Positions 1 through 6,458 of a DNA stretch of 17,860 nt are shown in pieces; the first letter of the stretch is position 1; each line of letters begins with the position of its first letter. The stretch is from Bacteroidales bacterium UBA5433 (GTDB lineage Bacteria; Bacteroidota; Bacteroidia; Bacteroidales; UBA932): contig DIRP01000001.1 of the NCBI GenBank assembly GCA_002427525.1, forward strand, positions 1 to 17,860, given 5' to 3'. A model generated the notes under the pieces. That model saw only the letters and a list, made by a program, of their open reading frames with translations. It searched no databases and was not told the DNA's origin. The position numbers were made by a program, and so were the translations under genes.

Positions 1-497
1 GGTTGAAAGATGGGGAGTATTAAAGTAAGACTAAACTTGTTAATTTTTAAAGGTTCTAACAGGTTGTCATTATGGGAAGTAGTAATTAGATTGATATATG
101 AATGAGAAGCTTCCGTAGCCAGCAAAATAGGTACAATCAAGGCATGGTGACTAGGTTCGTGAAAATATTTAAGGTCCAATGCGTAATCATATACCTGTTC
201 TATGTCTGCTCTTAGATAATTCTTTTCTCCGACTTTGAATTCAATTAAAAAAACAACTCCTTTGATCAATAAAAGGACGTCCACTCGTTTACCCATACGG
301 GGAATCGAAAACTCAAAAAAGATAGTCCCTTCATAAGGAACGAGAGCTTTTTTTAAGAACACAATTTCATACTCCCATGCACGGTTTTGTTGAAATGACG
401 TATCAAAGGTGTTGTCAAGTGAAATCTCTCCAATAATATCATTTGTGCTCTTTGAAAGAAAAGAGGATATGCTGTCTTTGTAATAAAAATTACGCAT
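1..497 (-). CDS. DUF2075-family nuclease/helicase protein, N-terminal part (partial)
   Basis: The minus-strand frame is open from the ATG at 497 to the left edge (165 codons, no stop), so only the N-terminus is visible. It begins MRNFYYKDSI and resembles, from memory, Bacteroidota proteins annotated as DUF2075 or DNA/RNA helicase domain proteins. The visible part looks like a PD-(D/E)XK nuclease-type domain. It has a hydrophobic strand with D73 (RVDVLLL), then E86-F-K88 (FLIEFKVG), then Q101...Y103 in a helix, matching the D / ExK / QxxxY arrangement. The superfamily 1-type ATPase/helicase half would lie to the left of the window. Such proteins are often in accessory or defence-associated regions, but the role of this one is unknown. 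The region is AT-rich. Domain assignment is inferred from motifs; intactness cannot be judged. Confidence 0.75.
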   Translation of the reverse strand, partial: MRNFYYKDSISSFLSKSTNDIIGEISLDNTFDTSFQQNRAWEYEIVFLKKALVPYEGTIFFEFSIPRMGKRVDVLLLIKGVVFLIEFKVGEKNYLRADIEQVYDYALDLKYFHEPSHHALIVPILLATEASHSYINLITTSHNDNLLEPLKINKFSLTLILPIFQ

Positions 498-552
498 GAA
501 TTGTTATTATTTGTGATCAGATATTATGTTGATACTTTTTGCATAGTTACAT

Positions 553-576
553 CAAAGCTACGTCAAAACGTGACGT
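553..576 (-). promoter_or_regulatory. Candidate -7 box and operator-like inverted repeat upstream of the DUF2075 gene
   Basis: Read on the minus strand, 560-553 is TAGCTTTG, a match to the Bacteroidota -7 consensus TAnnTTTG, 55 bp upstream of the ATG at 497. No TTTG-like -33 element is seen at the usual 19-21 bp distance. A 6-bp inverted repeat, ACGTCA (560-565) and TGACGT (571-576), abuts it and could be an operator. This is a weak call because the -7 motif is short and this region is AT-rich. Confidence 0.25.
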
Positions 577-675
577 TATGAACGAGGATGGTTCGTGCTG
601 TTTTGAGACTTCTTGCATAGGGGTTGCGGGTACTTAAATATAGATATAAGGAAGTATAACAAAGATAATATATTA

Positions 676-705
676 GCGCATGCTAGATTCAATCTAGTGC
701 GCCAA
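676..705 (-). repeat. GGCGC palindromic block A (inverted orientation)
   Basis: On the minus strand this reads GGCGCA, then the perfect palindrome CTAGATT-G-AATCTAG (arms 683-689 and 691-697), then CATGCGC. The outer GCGCA/TGCGC also pair, so the whole block can form one hairpin with a two-base bulge. It is the same block type as 767-805 and 9128-9167 in the opposite orientation. Together with 767-789 it forms a 23-bp inverted repeat with one mismatch. Confidence 0.7.
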
Positions 706-789
706 CATTTCCTGAAGAAATCGCAACTGTCAGATTAAAAGATAAATATAGCAATGGCAAAAAAACTTGGCGCACTTGATTGAATCTAG
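683..789. repeat. 23-bp inverted repeat pair flanking 61 bp
   Basis: Positions 683-705 and 767-789 are reverse complements over 23 bases with a single mismatch, enclosing 61 bp (706-766). The inner segment has no visible -7 box on either strand and no gene. The geometry resembles small invertible segments or short inverted-repeat elements, but no recombinase gene is in the window, so function is open. Confidence 0.6.
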
Positions 790-805
790 ATTGTCAAAAC
801 GCGCC
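767..805 (+). repeat. GGCGC palindromic block B, upstream part of repeat copy 1
   Basis: The block reads GGCGCA (769-774), CTTGATT-G-AATCTAG (775-789, one mismatch between arms), a 12-base link, then GCGCC (801-805). It continues through a purine-rich bridge (806-840) into the 131-bp core. The same order is seen before copy 3 at 9128-9210, so the block is probably part of the repeat element rather than chance flanking sequence. Confidence 0.6.
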
Positions 806-840
806 AAACTGCACGCATTTGCACTGAAGAGGGGAGCAGG

Positions 841-971
841 CAAGGGAGCTGACACCAAAAGGAAAAGGGGAACCTCGCACCCGAGGAGGGAGGGGCCCGG
901 TTGCGGAGCGGGAGCGAAGCGATAGCGCAGCAACCGGGAGGCGTTCCCCGTTCTTTTGGTGCAGCGACCTG
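841..971 (+). repeat. 131-bp structured dispersed repeat, copy 1
   Basis: This is copy 1 of a 131-bp element found three times in the same orientation. The ends pair as a long stem: GCTGACACCAAAAG near the left end against CTTTTGGTGCAGC at the right end, extended by GGGGAAC/GTTCCCC. Inside are a hairpin CCTCG-CACC-CGAGG and a second stem CCCGGTTGC/GCAACCGGG, giving a three-way-junction layout. In this copy the second stem pairs perfectly. It differs from copy 2 at three positions and from copy 3 at six. It ends with one GCAGCGACCTG unit (961-971). It does not look like a known transposon end and encodes no plausible protein. Confidence 0.85.
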
Positions 972-1054
972 CAAAAATGCGGGGCTACAACACATTCATT
1001 TGCGAGATTGCAACGTACTTAGGTGCTAATTTGCATTGATAATGTTAGTGACAG

Positions 1055-1774
1055 TTATCTACTAATCAGCGTTTTAATCTCTTCAAATACCTGCTCTGTT
1101 TTTGCTTTGTCTTTATAGTTGATGATAATCTTGTCAGAATTACTTTTAGATATTATCAAGAATGGGGCATTGTCAGAATGGATAAGCAATCGAGTCTTAC
1201 CCAATGTATCCAGGTTGAAGAATCCCTTATTGACTACTCCGGAACTAAATCCATTGGTCCGCATTTTAATAGTTGGAATGGCATCAGACAGTTCGATAGT
1301 ATCAATTTCAGAAACAAGCATTGTAAATCCGTACATTCCTGTGAATGTAATATGGTCATTGATAATTTTTGCTTTTGAGGGCATGTAGCCATATGTTATT
1401 AACCCAATGACTAAAACGATTACAAGTCCAAGGATAAAATAAATGAGTCTTGTTTTTTTGGTATTCTTTTTATTGTGGTCAAATCTTTGTGCATGTATCA
1501 GCATAATGATCACACCAATTACAGTGGCAATCAGTATCATTGAATTAGCAATTGCGGTATAGCCAATCCATTTGAATACATAATACCCGGCAATAATTGA
1601 CAATCCAATAATGATAAAACTGTTACGCATAAATGTTGATAATCCTTCAATATCAACATGTTTCTTTTTGTCTTCTGACATCGTGTTGTATCCGGCTATC
1701 AGATTGGGGGAAGATTTAACTAGAAATCCCATACCAATCATAAGAAGTCCTGTGATTACATGAATTATACCCAT
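1055..1774 (-). CDS. DUF3784 membrane protein with C-terminal PH-like domain
   Basis: This 239-residue membrane protein has four likely helices at about 2-19, 50-68, 74-93 and 110-130. The segment LIAGYNTMSEDKKKHVD (25-41), between the first two helices, is the hallmark of DUF3784. The C-terminal 105 residues are soluble and rich in beta-type sequence, like the bacterial PH-type domains attached to similar membrane proteins. No catalytic residues are visible and the function is unknown. The ATG at 1774 starts directly in the first helix. The gene is divergent from the XRE-DUF4870 gene (143 bp apart), and both encode small membrane proteins, so they may share control. The family call is good; the PH-like assignment is tentative. 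Confidence 0.75.
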   Translation of the reverse strand: MGIIHVITGLLMIGMGFLVKSSPNLIAGYNTMSEDKKKHVDIEGLSTFMRNSFIIIGLSIIAGYYVFKWIGYTAIANSMILIATVIGVIIMLIHAQRFDHNKKNTKKTRLIYFILGLVIVLVIGLITYGYMPSKAKIINDHITFTGMYGFTMLVSEIDTIELSDAIPTIKMRTNGFSSGVVNKGFFNLDTLGKTRLLIHSDNAPFLIISKSNSDKIIINYKDKAKTEQVFEEIKTLISR

Positions 1775-1802
1775 GGTCTGTCAGTTTTGTTTAGAGTTAT
1801 GA

Positions 1803-1810
1803 CAAATATA
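1803..1810 (-). promoter_or_regulatory. Candidate -7 box for the DUF3784 gene
   Basis: The minus strand reads TATATTTG, an exact match to TAnnTTTG, 28 bp upstream of the ATG at 1774. No clear -33 TTTG is present 19-21 bp further upstream, so the call rests on the -7 box and position only. Confidence 0.3.
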
Positions 1811-1917
1811 AAAAATATAACTTTACCTTGCGATGATTTTGATTATGTCAGGTAAATGTCGGGTAGAAGTAGTTCGATTATACCATAAGAATTAAGATTT
1901 TTGTAAAAAAAGATATT

Positions 1918-2415
1918 ATGACTACAGGGCAATTTATAAGAGAAACAAGACTAAAAAAAGGCATGACGCAAGAAGAACTTGCTACAAAAACTGATATCAG
2001 TGTTAGATCAATCCAACGAATTGAGAACGGAGATGTTAATCCAAGGTCAGAAGAATTTCTAAAATATGGCAAGGACGAACCTACAACCGAACAATCTCGA
2101 AAAAACAATAATTGGTTAGCCTTATTACATGTAAGCGGTTTGTTTATTCTTCTGATACCTCCGATAATAATTTGGATATGGCAAAAAGATAAGGTTCCAA
2201 ATATTAGAGAACATGCGATTGATGTTGTTAATTTTCAATTAAGTATGTTAATATATCTTATTCCTTCCAGCATATTGGCAATGGTGTTATTAGGACTTCC
2301 AATCGTCATTTTTTTAGGTGTTTTCAGTACAACAATTATTATAATAAACACTATTAAAGTCATAAACCATCAACCCTACAAGTATCCAATTACAATAAAA
2401 ATATTAAAACCGTAA
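1918..2415 (+). CDS. XRE-family HTH / DUF4870 membrane protein
   Basis: This 165-residue protein joins a cytoplasmic helix-turn-helix domain (about 1-43, with GMTQEELATKTDISVRSIQRIENG) to a DUF4870/Tic20-like membrane domain (about 64-160). The latter has hydrophobic helices at about 67-88, 108-130 and 130-147 and the motif REHAIDVVNFQLS. Such fusions are common in Bacteroidota and are presumed membrane-tethered regulators; no ligand is known. The helix-turn-helix part looks shortened: after RIENGDVNPRS, relatives usually continue with a last helix before the linker, whereas here the linker follows almost at once. That could weaken DNA binding. The stop codon touches repeat copy 2. The region is AT-rich, and I see no clear promoter box upstream. 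Confidence 0.8.
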   Translation: MTTGQFIRETRLKKGMTQEELATKTDISVRSIQRIENGDVNPRSEEFLKYGKDEPTTEQSRKNNNWLALLHVSGLFILLIPPIIIWIWQKDKVPNIREHAIDVVNFQLSMLIYLIPSSILAMVLLGLPIVIFLGVFSTTIIIINTIKVINHQPYKYPITIKILKP

Positions 2416-2545
2416 AAGGGAGCTGACACCAAAAGGAAAAGGGGAACCTCGCACCCGAGGAGGGAGGGGCCCGGTTGCGGAGCGGGAGCGAAGCGACAGC
2501 GCAGCAACTGGGAGGCGTTCCCCGTTCTTTTGGTGCAGCGACCTG
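2415..2545 (+). repeat. 131-bp structured dispersed repeat, copy 2
   Basis: This copy has the same layout as copy 1 and differs from it at three of 131 positions. It begins at the last base of the XRE gene's stop codon, so insertion or formation occurred right at the end of that gene. One change falls in a stem arm (GCAACTGGG opposite CCCGGTTGC). It turns a G-C pair into G-T, which is tolerated as G-U in RNA transcribed rightward but would be A-C in RNA from the other strand. The element lies between the convergent XRE and lytT genes. Confidence 0.85.
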
Positions 2546-2608
2546 AGTGTGAGTTGTGCAGCGACCTGAGTGTGAGTGGTGCAGCGACCTGAAAAGTGCA
2601 GCGGCCTG
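2535..2608 (+). repeat. Tandem GCAGCGACCTG tail of repeat copy 2 (4 units)
   Basis: Units start at 2535, 2558, 2581 and 2598; the last is GCAGCGGCCTG. The first two spacings are 23 bp, with nearly identical fillers AGTGTGAGTTGT and AGTGTGAGTGGT; the third is 17 bp. The first unit is also the right end of the core. The filler differs from that in copy 3, which suggests local duplication after the copies were placed. Confidence 0.75.
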
Positions 2609-2642
2609 CCTGCCCGGCTGTTGCAGCAAGCGACCGGCACCA

Positions 2643-2659
2643 TTAGTGCATCACACTAA
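2643..2659 (-). terminator. Weak hairpin after lytT
   Basis: TTAGTG (2643-2648) and CACTAA (2654-2659) can form a 6-bp stem with a 5-base loop just past the lytT stop codon. No T-run follows on either strand, so it is at best a weak terminator of the exporter operon. Confidence 0.2.
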
Positions 2660-2667
2660 GTATGGCT

Positions 2668-3384
2668 TCAGCTGATTCCCATGATGCGGAAGAACTCGTC
2701 CTTGAAGGAATCGGATATGGGAATGCGAACCTTTCCGAAGATAATGCGTTGTCTTTCGATAGTCTTGATTTTCTGAACATTCACAATAAAGGAACGGTGC
2801 ACCCGTACAAATTGCGACTTCGGCAGCTGTTCCTCAATTGTCTTCAGACTCATGAGCGTTTGCAACGGTGTATTGTTCTCTGTATGAATGGTAATGTAAT
2901 CCCCGGAACCCTCAATATACGTAATGTCCGCCGTATTGATGATTTGTTGTTTGTAGTCAGATTTAACCACAAGGTTCCTGTTAGGACTCTCTCCGGGACC
3001 TCCCTGTGCCGAGGCGGCATTAAGCACCTTCTTGCGGTGCAGGGCTTTGTTGGCGGCTTTGAGAAACTCGGCGTAACTGAAAGGTTTGAGCAGGTAATCC
3101 AGGGCATTGACCTTAAACCCTTCCAAGGCATATTGTTCGAAGGCCGTGGTGAAGATAACGGCACAATCTCCGGTCATCCGCGAAAGTTCCAGACCGCTCA
3201 GGTAAGGCATTTGGATATCCATAAATGCCACGTCCACTTGTTCTTTCCGTAATACCTCGAGCACCTGGGGGCCACTGCTGCAACGGGCAACGAGTTCCAG
3301 GAAAGGCGTGCGTTTGATGTAGTCTTCCAGCAGATCGAGCGCCAGCGGCTCGTCATCGACAATAAGGCATTTCAGTTTATTCAT
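2668..3384 (-). CDS. lytT: LytTR response regulator
   Basis: This 238-residue regulator has an N-terminal receiver domain (about 1-120) and a C-terminal LytTR DNA-binding domain (about 135-236). The acidic pair is D10-D11, the phospho-acceptor is D56 in FMDIQMP, the switch residue is T80 (IFTTAF), and the conserved lysine is K100 in LLKPF. The LytTR part carries the typical YIEGSGDYITIH and FVRVHRSFIVN segments. It should be phosphorylated by the sensor encoded 10 bp upstream and bind direct-repeat sites in promoters. Being the last gene of the tolC-macAB operon, it probably controls that exporter, though this is inferred from position. Length and motifs are normal. Confidence 0.93.
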   Translation of the reverse strand: MNKLKCLIVDDEPLALDLLEDYIKRTPFLELVARCSSGPQVLEVLRKEQVDVAFMDIQMPYLSGLELSRMTGDCAVIFTTAFEQYALEGFKVNALDYLLKPFSYAEFLKAANKALHRKKVLNAASAQGGPGESPNRNLVVKSDYKQQIINTADITYIEGSGDYITIHTENNTPLQTLMSLKTIEEQLPKSQFVRVHRSFIVNVQKIKTIERQRIIFGKVRIPISDSFKDEFFRIMGIS

Positions 3385-3394
3385 TACTAATCCC

Positions 3395-4441
3395 TTACAG
3401 GTTAACAGTCAACTCGGAAACATACACATTGTCAAGTACCGTATGAGTAAAGGAGTGGTTCCCGGGATAGATGAGAGAAAGCCGGCGTTGCAGGTTTTCA
3501 ATACCAATACCCGAACCACTGTAGTCAGAGTCTTCTTTTGGGAAATAACTGTTCTTTACGGAACAGCGAAGGGTGTGATCCTTGATTTCAATATCAATAT
3601 CGATAAAAGACGGTTCGGTCTGGGAAACTCCGTGTTTAAAAGCATTTTCTACCTGGGAAATAAACATGAGGGGAGCTATTGTCAGTCCTTGGGTATCCTC
3701 GGGGATATTCACCCGAACACTTGTTTTGTCGGTAAGCCTGAGGGACATAAGCTCGATATAACTTAGGGTAAATGCCAGTTCTTTATCGAGCGAAACGCGT
3801 TCCTGGTTTTCGTCATACAAGACGTAGCGCAATGTTTTGCTCAGGCTCAGCATGGTCGTCTGCGCTTTTTCCTGATCTGTCCTCATCAGGGAGTATATGT
3901 TGTTCAGGGTGTTGAACAGGAAATGAGGGTTGAGCTGGCTTTTCAGGTTCTGCATCTCGGCCCGGCTTGCCACCACTTCTATCCTGGCTCTTTCCCGCTC
4001 GGTGCGCTGCCATTCAAGCGTAATGCGGATAGCTACTGCCATAGAGGCGGTGAGCGTCATAAAGAACATATCCTTTGCAATGAACATAAAAGTGCTGCGC
4101 GGAGGCGGCATGTGTTCCGGAGGGATACCGGCCAGGTGCGTGAAATAGTAATCGTGCCACAGATACAAACAAATGCTTATGAATCCTATTACCAGCAAGT
4201 TTGTTACAAAAAAGGCTGTCCATTTTTTCCTGACCATGAATTTCTGTATCAACAGGAAAAAATTGAGGTAGAATATCAAAAGATACGCGGTAATGCTTAC
4301 GCCGTACCCCAGGTATTTCACAAAAGTAAGTGTCTCGTTCCGGGGGGTGATGAACAGCGGAATACAGTAAAAAAGCACTACTGCCAGTATGTTTACCAGC
4401 AGAAATGCTCTTTTACTTCTTTTGTCTGATGTCAATTCCAT
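3395..4441 (-). CDS. lytS: LytS/YehU-type sensor histidine kinase
   Basis: This 348-residue inner-membrane sensor has four predicted helices at about 12-32, 45-68, 76-96 and 118-140. They are linked by short loops with no large periplasmic domain, so it may sense within the membrane. A coiled linker (145-165) leads to the His_kinase domain: phospho-acceptor H173 in LNPHFLFNTLN, N-box ENAFKHG (265-271), and G-box GSGIGIENLQRRL (309-321). It should transfer phosphate to the LytTR regulator encoded just downstream. It lies 30 bp after the permease gene in the same operon. The membrane-embedded layout and its place beside an exporter suggest it senses envelope stress or an exported compound; that is inference. 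Confidence 0.92.
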   Translation of the reverse strand: MELTSDKRSKRAFLLVNILAVVLFYCIPLFITPRNETLTFVKYLGYGVSITAYLLIFYLNFFLLIQKFMVRKKWTAFFVTNLLVIGFISICLYLWHDYYFTHLAGIPPEHMPPPRSTFMFIAKDMFFMTLTASMAVAIRITLEWQRTERERARIEVVASRAEMQNLKSQLNPHFLFNTLNNIYSLMRTDQEKAQTTMLSLSKTLRYVLYDENQERVSLDKELAFTLSYIELMSLRLTDKTSVRVNIPEDTQGLTIAPLMFISQVENAFKHGVSQTEPSFIDIDIEIKDHTLRCSVKNSYFPKEDSDYSGSGIGIENLQRRLSLIYPGNHSFTHTVLDNVYVSELTVNL

Positions 4442-4471
4442 CTGTTTTACCTATCAAAGGTAATGAATTCT

Positions 4472-5692
4472 TTACTCATACCTAATGGCGTCAATGGGGT
4501 TAAGTTCTGAAGCTTTCTTTGCCGGATACCAGCCGAAGAAAATTCCGGTAACGGTACATACCACGAAGGACAGCACAATGGAATATGCCTGAATGGATAC
4601 CGGCCATCCGGCAATCAATTTTATAAGTCCCGAGGCTCCTACGCCTGCCAGAACACCGATAAGGCCTCCTGTAATACTGATTATTACCGCTTCAATAAGG
4701 AATTGCATGAGGATGTGACGTCCCATGGCGCCTATAGACATACGCAGTCCAATTTCGCGGGTGCGCTCTGTTACCGATACATACATGATATTCATAATGC
4801 CAATTCCTCCTACAACGAGTGAGATTCCTGCAATGCAGCCCAGAAGTATGGTCATCATATCCATGACCGAACTCATCGTTTCCATCATTTCCTGCTGAGA
4901 CCGCACATTGAAATCATTTTCCTGACCAATTTTTATTCCGTGATTTCTTTGCAGGATTTCCGTTATTTCTTCAATGGCCTGATCTGTATATTCTTCCGAG
5001 AGAGCTGCTGCCGTTATACCTTGCAGGTATGTGATGGCCAGGATTCTTTTCTGAACTGTTGTATAAGGCGCCAAGATCATATCGTCCTGGTCCATACCCA
5101 TGGAGTTGTATCCCTTGGCCTCCAGGATTCCTACAATCTTTAAAGGAATTTTTCCAAAGCGGATGGTTTTTCCCAGAGGGTCTTCTCCGGCCGGGAACAG
5201 GTTGTCCACGACCGTTTGACCCACAATGCAGACTTTGGCTGCCTTACGGATATCCTGGTTTGTGAACATACTTCCCCTGCCCACAGAATACCCCCGAATA
5301 TCTATGTACTGTTCGTTAACTCCGTATATAGTGGTAGGCGAGTTGTTGGATCCTTTTATGGCTTGCCCGCTGCTTGTTACGGAAGGTGTGATCTTGGACA
5401 GGTAATTTGTTTCGCGTACCAGCGATTCATAATCCGTCATTTTTAGGGTCTGCATGCTTGAGGCACTCTGGCGTACCCCTCCAAAACGGCCATTGCCGGG
5501 TTGGATCATAATCATGTTCGATCCCATTTGTCCTATCTCTTCGTGAATACTTTGCTTGGATCCTGCCCCAATGGCCAGCATGGCAATAACAGAGGCAACC
5601 CCTATAATAATCCCCAGCATGGTCAGAAAAGCCCTCATTTTATTATTTATCAGGGCTCTAAAAGCTATTACAATTAAATTTTTATAATTCAT
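4472..5692 (-). CDS. macB: MacB-type ABC transporter permease (FtsX family)
   Basis: This 406-residue protein has the MacB permease layout. There is one N-terminal helix (about 22-44), preceded by RALINNKMRAFLTMLG, then a large periplasmic MacB_PCD domain (about 45-280), then three C-terminal helices forming the FtsX domain. It ends in the usual FGWYPAKKASELNPIDAIRYE-type tail. In E. coli MacB the ATPase is fused at the N-terminus; here it is a separate gene 11 bp upstream, the common split form in Bacteroidota. With MacA and TolC it would drive export from the periplasm by mechanotransmission. The substrate (macrolide, peptide, siderophore or lipid) cannot be read from sequence. Confidence 0.92.
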   Translation of the reverse strand: MNYKNLIVIAFRALINNKMRAFLTMLGIIIGVASVIAMLAIGAGSKQSIHEEIGQMGSNMIMIQPGNGRFGGVRQSASSMQTLKMTDYESLVRETNYLSKITPSVTSSGQAIKGSNNSPTTIYGVNEQYIDIRGYSVGRGSMFTNQDIRKAAKVCIVGQTVVDNLFPAGEDPLGKTIRFGKIPLKIVGILEAKGYNSMGMDQDDMILAPYTTVQKRILAITYLQGITAAALSEEYTDQAIEEITEILQRNHGIKIGQENDFNVRSQQEMMETMSSVMDMMTILLGCIAGISLVVGGIGIMNIMYVSVTERTREIGLRMSIGAMGRHILMQFLIEAVIISITGGLIGVLAGVGASGLIKLIAGWPVSIQAYSIVLSFVVCTVTGIFFGWYPAKKASELNPIDAIRYE

Positions 5693-5703
5693 GGCCTGGA
5701 TGT

Positions 5704-6447
5704 TTATTCTTCTTCTTCTGCGGGCAAGGAAGCCAGTGTGTCTTTAGCTGATGCTATATTTTTGTTTCTTGTGTCCTCAATTACCCTTCCGTCCCGTAAC
5801 ACAATATTCCGGCTTCCGTACCGCGCAATTTCATGGTTGTGTGTAACAAAAAGAATGGTACGTCCCTGTGCATGAAAATCCTGAAATAACGTAAGTATTT
5901 CAAAAGAGGTACGGGTGTCGAGGTTTCCGGTGGCTTCGTCGGCCAGGATAATGACCGGGTCATTCACCAAGGCCCTGGCAATGGCAACGCGTTGTTGTTG
6001 CCCGCCGGACATCTGGTTGGACCGATGGTTTACCCTGTCTGCCAGACCTACCGATTCCAGCGCCTTTTGAGATTTCTCCTTTCTTTGGGCCGCATTCACT
6101 GTTTTATTGTACAACAGGGGCAATTCCACATTCTCCAACGCGGTAGTTTTGGGTAACAGATTATAGGATTGAAACACAAAGCCTATTTTGCGATTACGCA
6201 GCAAGGCCCGGTCGTTCTTTCCCATTTTTCTGACCGGAACACCGTCCAGATAATATTCACCACCCGTAGGAATATCCAGACATCCCAGGATGTTCAACAG
6301 GGTGGACTTCCCTGAACCGCTTGTTCCCATGATGGTTACAAACTCTCCCTCGGCTATAGTGAATGAAAGATCCCTTAGGGCGTGAACCGTTTCTTCTCCT
6401 ACCACAAAGTCACGTTTGAGATCTTCTACTTTAATAATTTCGTTCAT
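5704..6447 (-). CDS. macB: MacB-type ABC transporter ATP-binding protein
   Basis: This 247-residue cytoplasmic ATPase powers the permease encoded next. The Walker A is GTSGSGKST (41-49), the Q-loop is in FVFQSYNLLP, the signature is MSGGQ (146-150), Walker B is VIILADE with E171, the D-loop is GNLDT, and the H-loop is H203. It belongs to the LolD/MacB/FtsE group. A short acidic tail ends EEEE. It is 11 bp from the genes on either side, indicating a tight operon. All catalytic residues are present. Confidence 0.94.
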   Translation of the reverse strand: MNEIIKVEDLKRDFVVGEETVHALRDLSFTIAEGEFVTIMGTSGSGKSTLLNILGCLDIPTGGEYYLDGVPVRKMGKNDRALLRNRKIGFVFQSYNLLPKTTALENVELPLLYNKTVNAAQRKEKSQKALESVGLADRVNHRSNQMSGGQQQRVAIARALVNDPVIILADEATGNLDTRTSFEILTLFQDFHAQGRTILFVTHNHEIARYGSRNIVLRDGRVIEDTRNKNIASAKDTLASLPAEEEE

Positions 6448-6458
6448 ACCGGTTGTTG

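Larger units (their letters stand above)
498..1054. other. Gene-free stretch carrying palindromic blocks and repeat copy 1
   Basis: No convincing gene lies here; the short minus-strand frames run through the repeat. From left to right it holds a candidate -7 box and small inverted repeat (553-576), two GGCGC palindromic blocks in inverted orientation (676-705 and 767-805), the 131-bp repeat core (841-971), and then about 80 bp of AT-rich sequence in which I see nothing. Confidence 0.7.

Noticed and set aside
730..995. Short minus-strand reading frames rich in Arg, Pro and Leu across repeat copy 1, with similar ones across copies 2 and 3
   Set aside because: They are translations of the repeat itself, begin at unrelated places, occur in different frames in different copies and resemble no protein family. 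The conservation follows the nucleotide stems, not a protein.
498..1054. Transposase or integrase gene associated with the repeats
   Set aside because: No reading frame with transposase or recombinase motifs is found near any of the repeat copies, so any mobilising enzyme must lie outside the window.
2662..3252. 196-codon plus-strand reading frame opposite lytT
   Set aside because: It lies wholly antisense to a well-supported response regulator and has no family features. The same applies to the plus-strand frames opposite lytS, tpiA and prmA.
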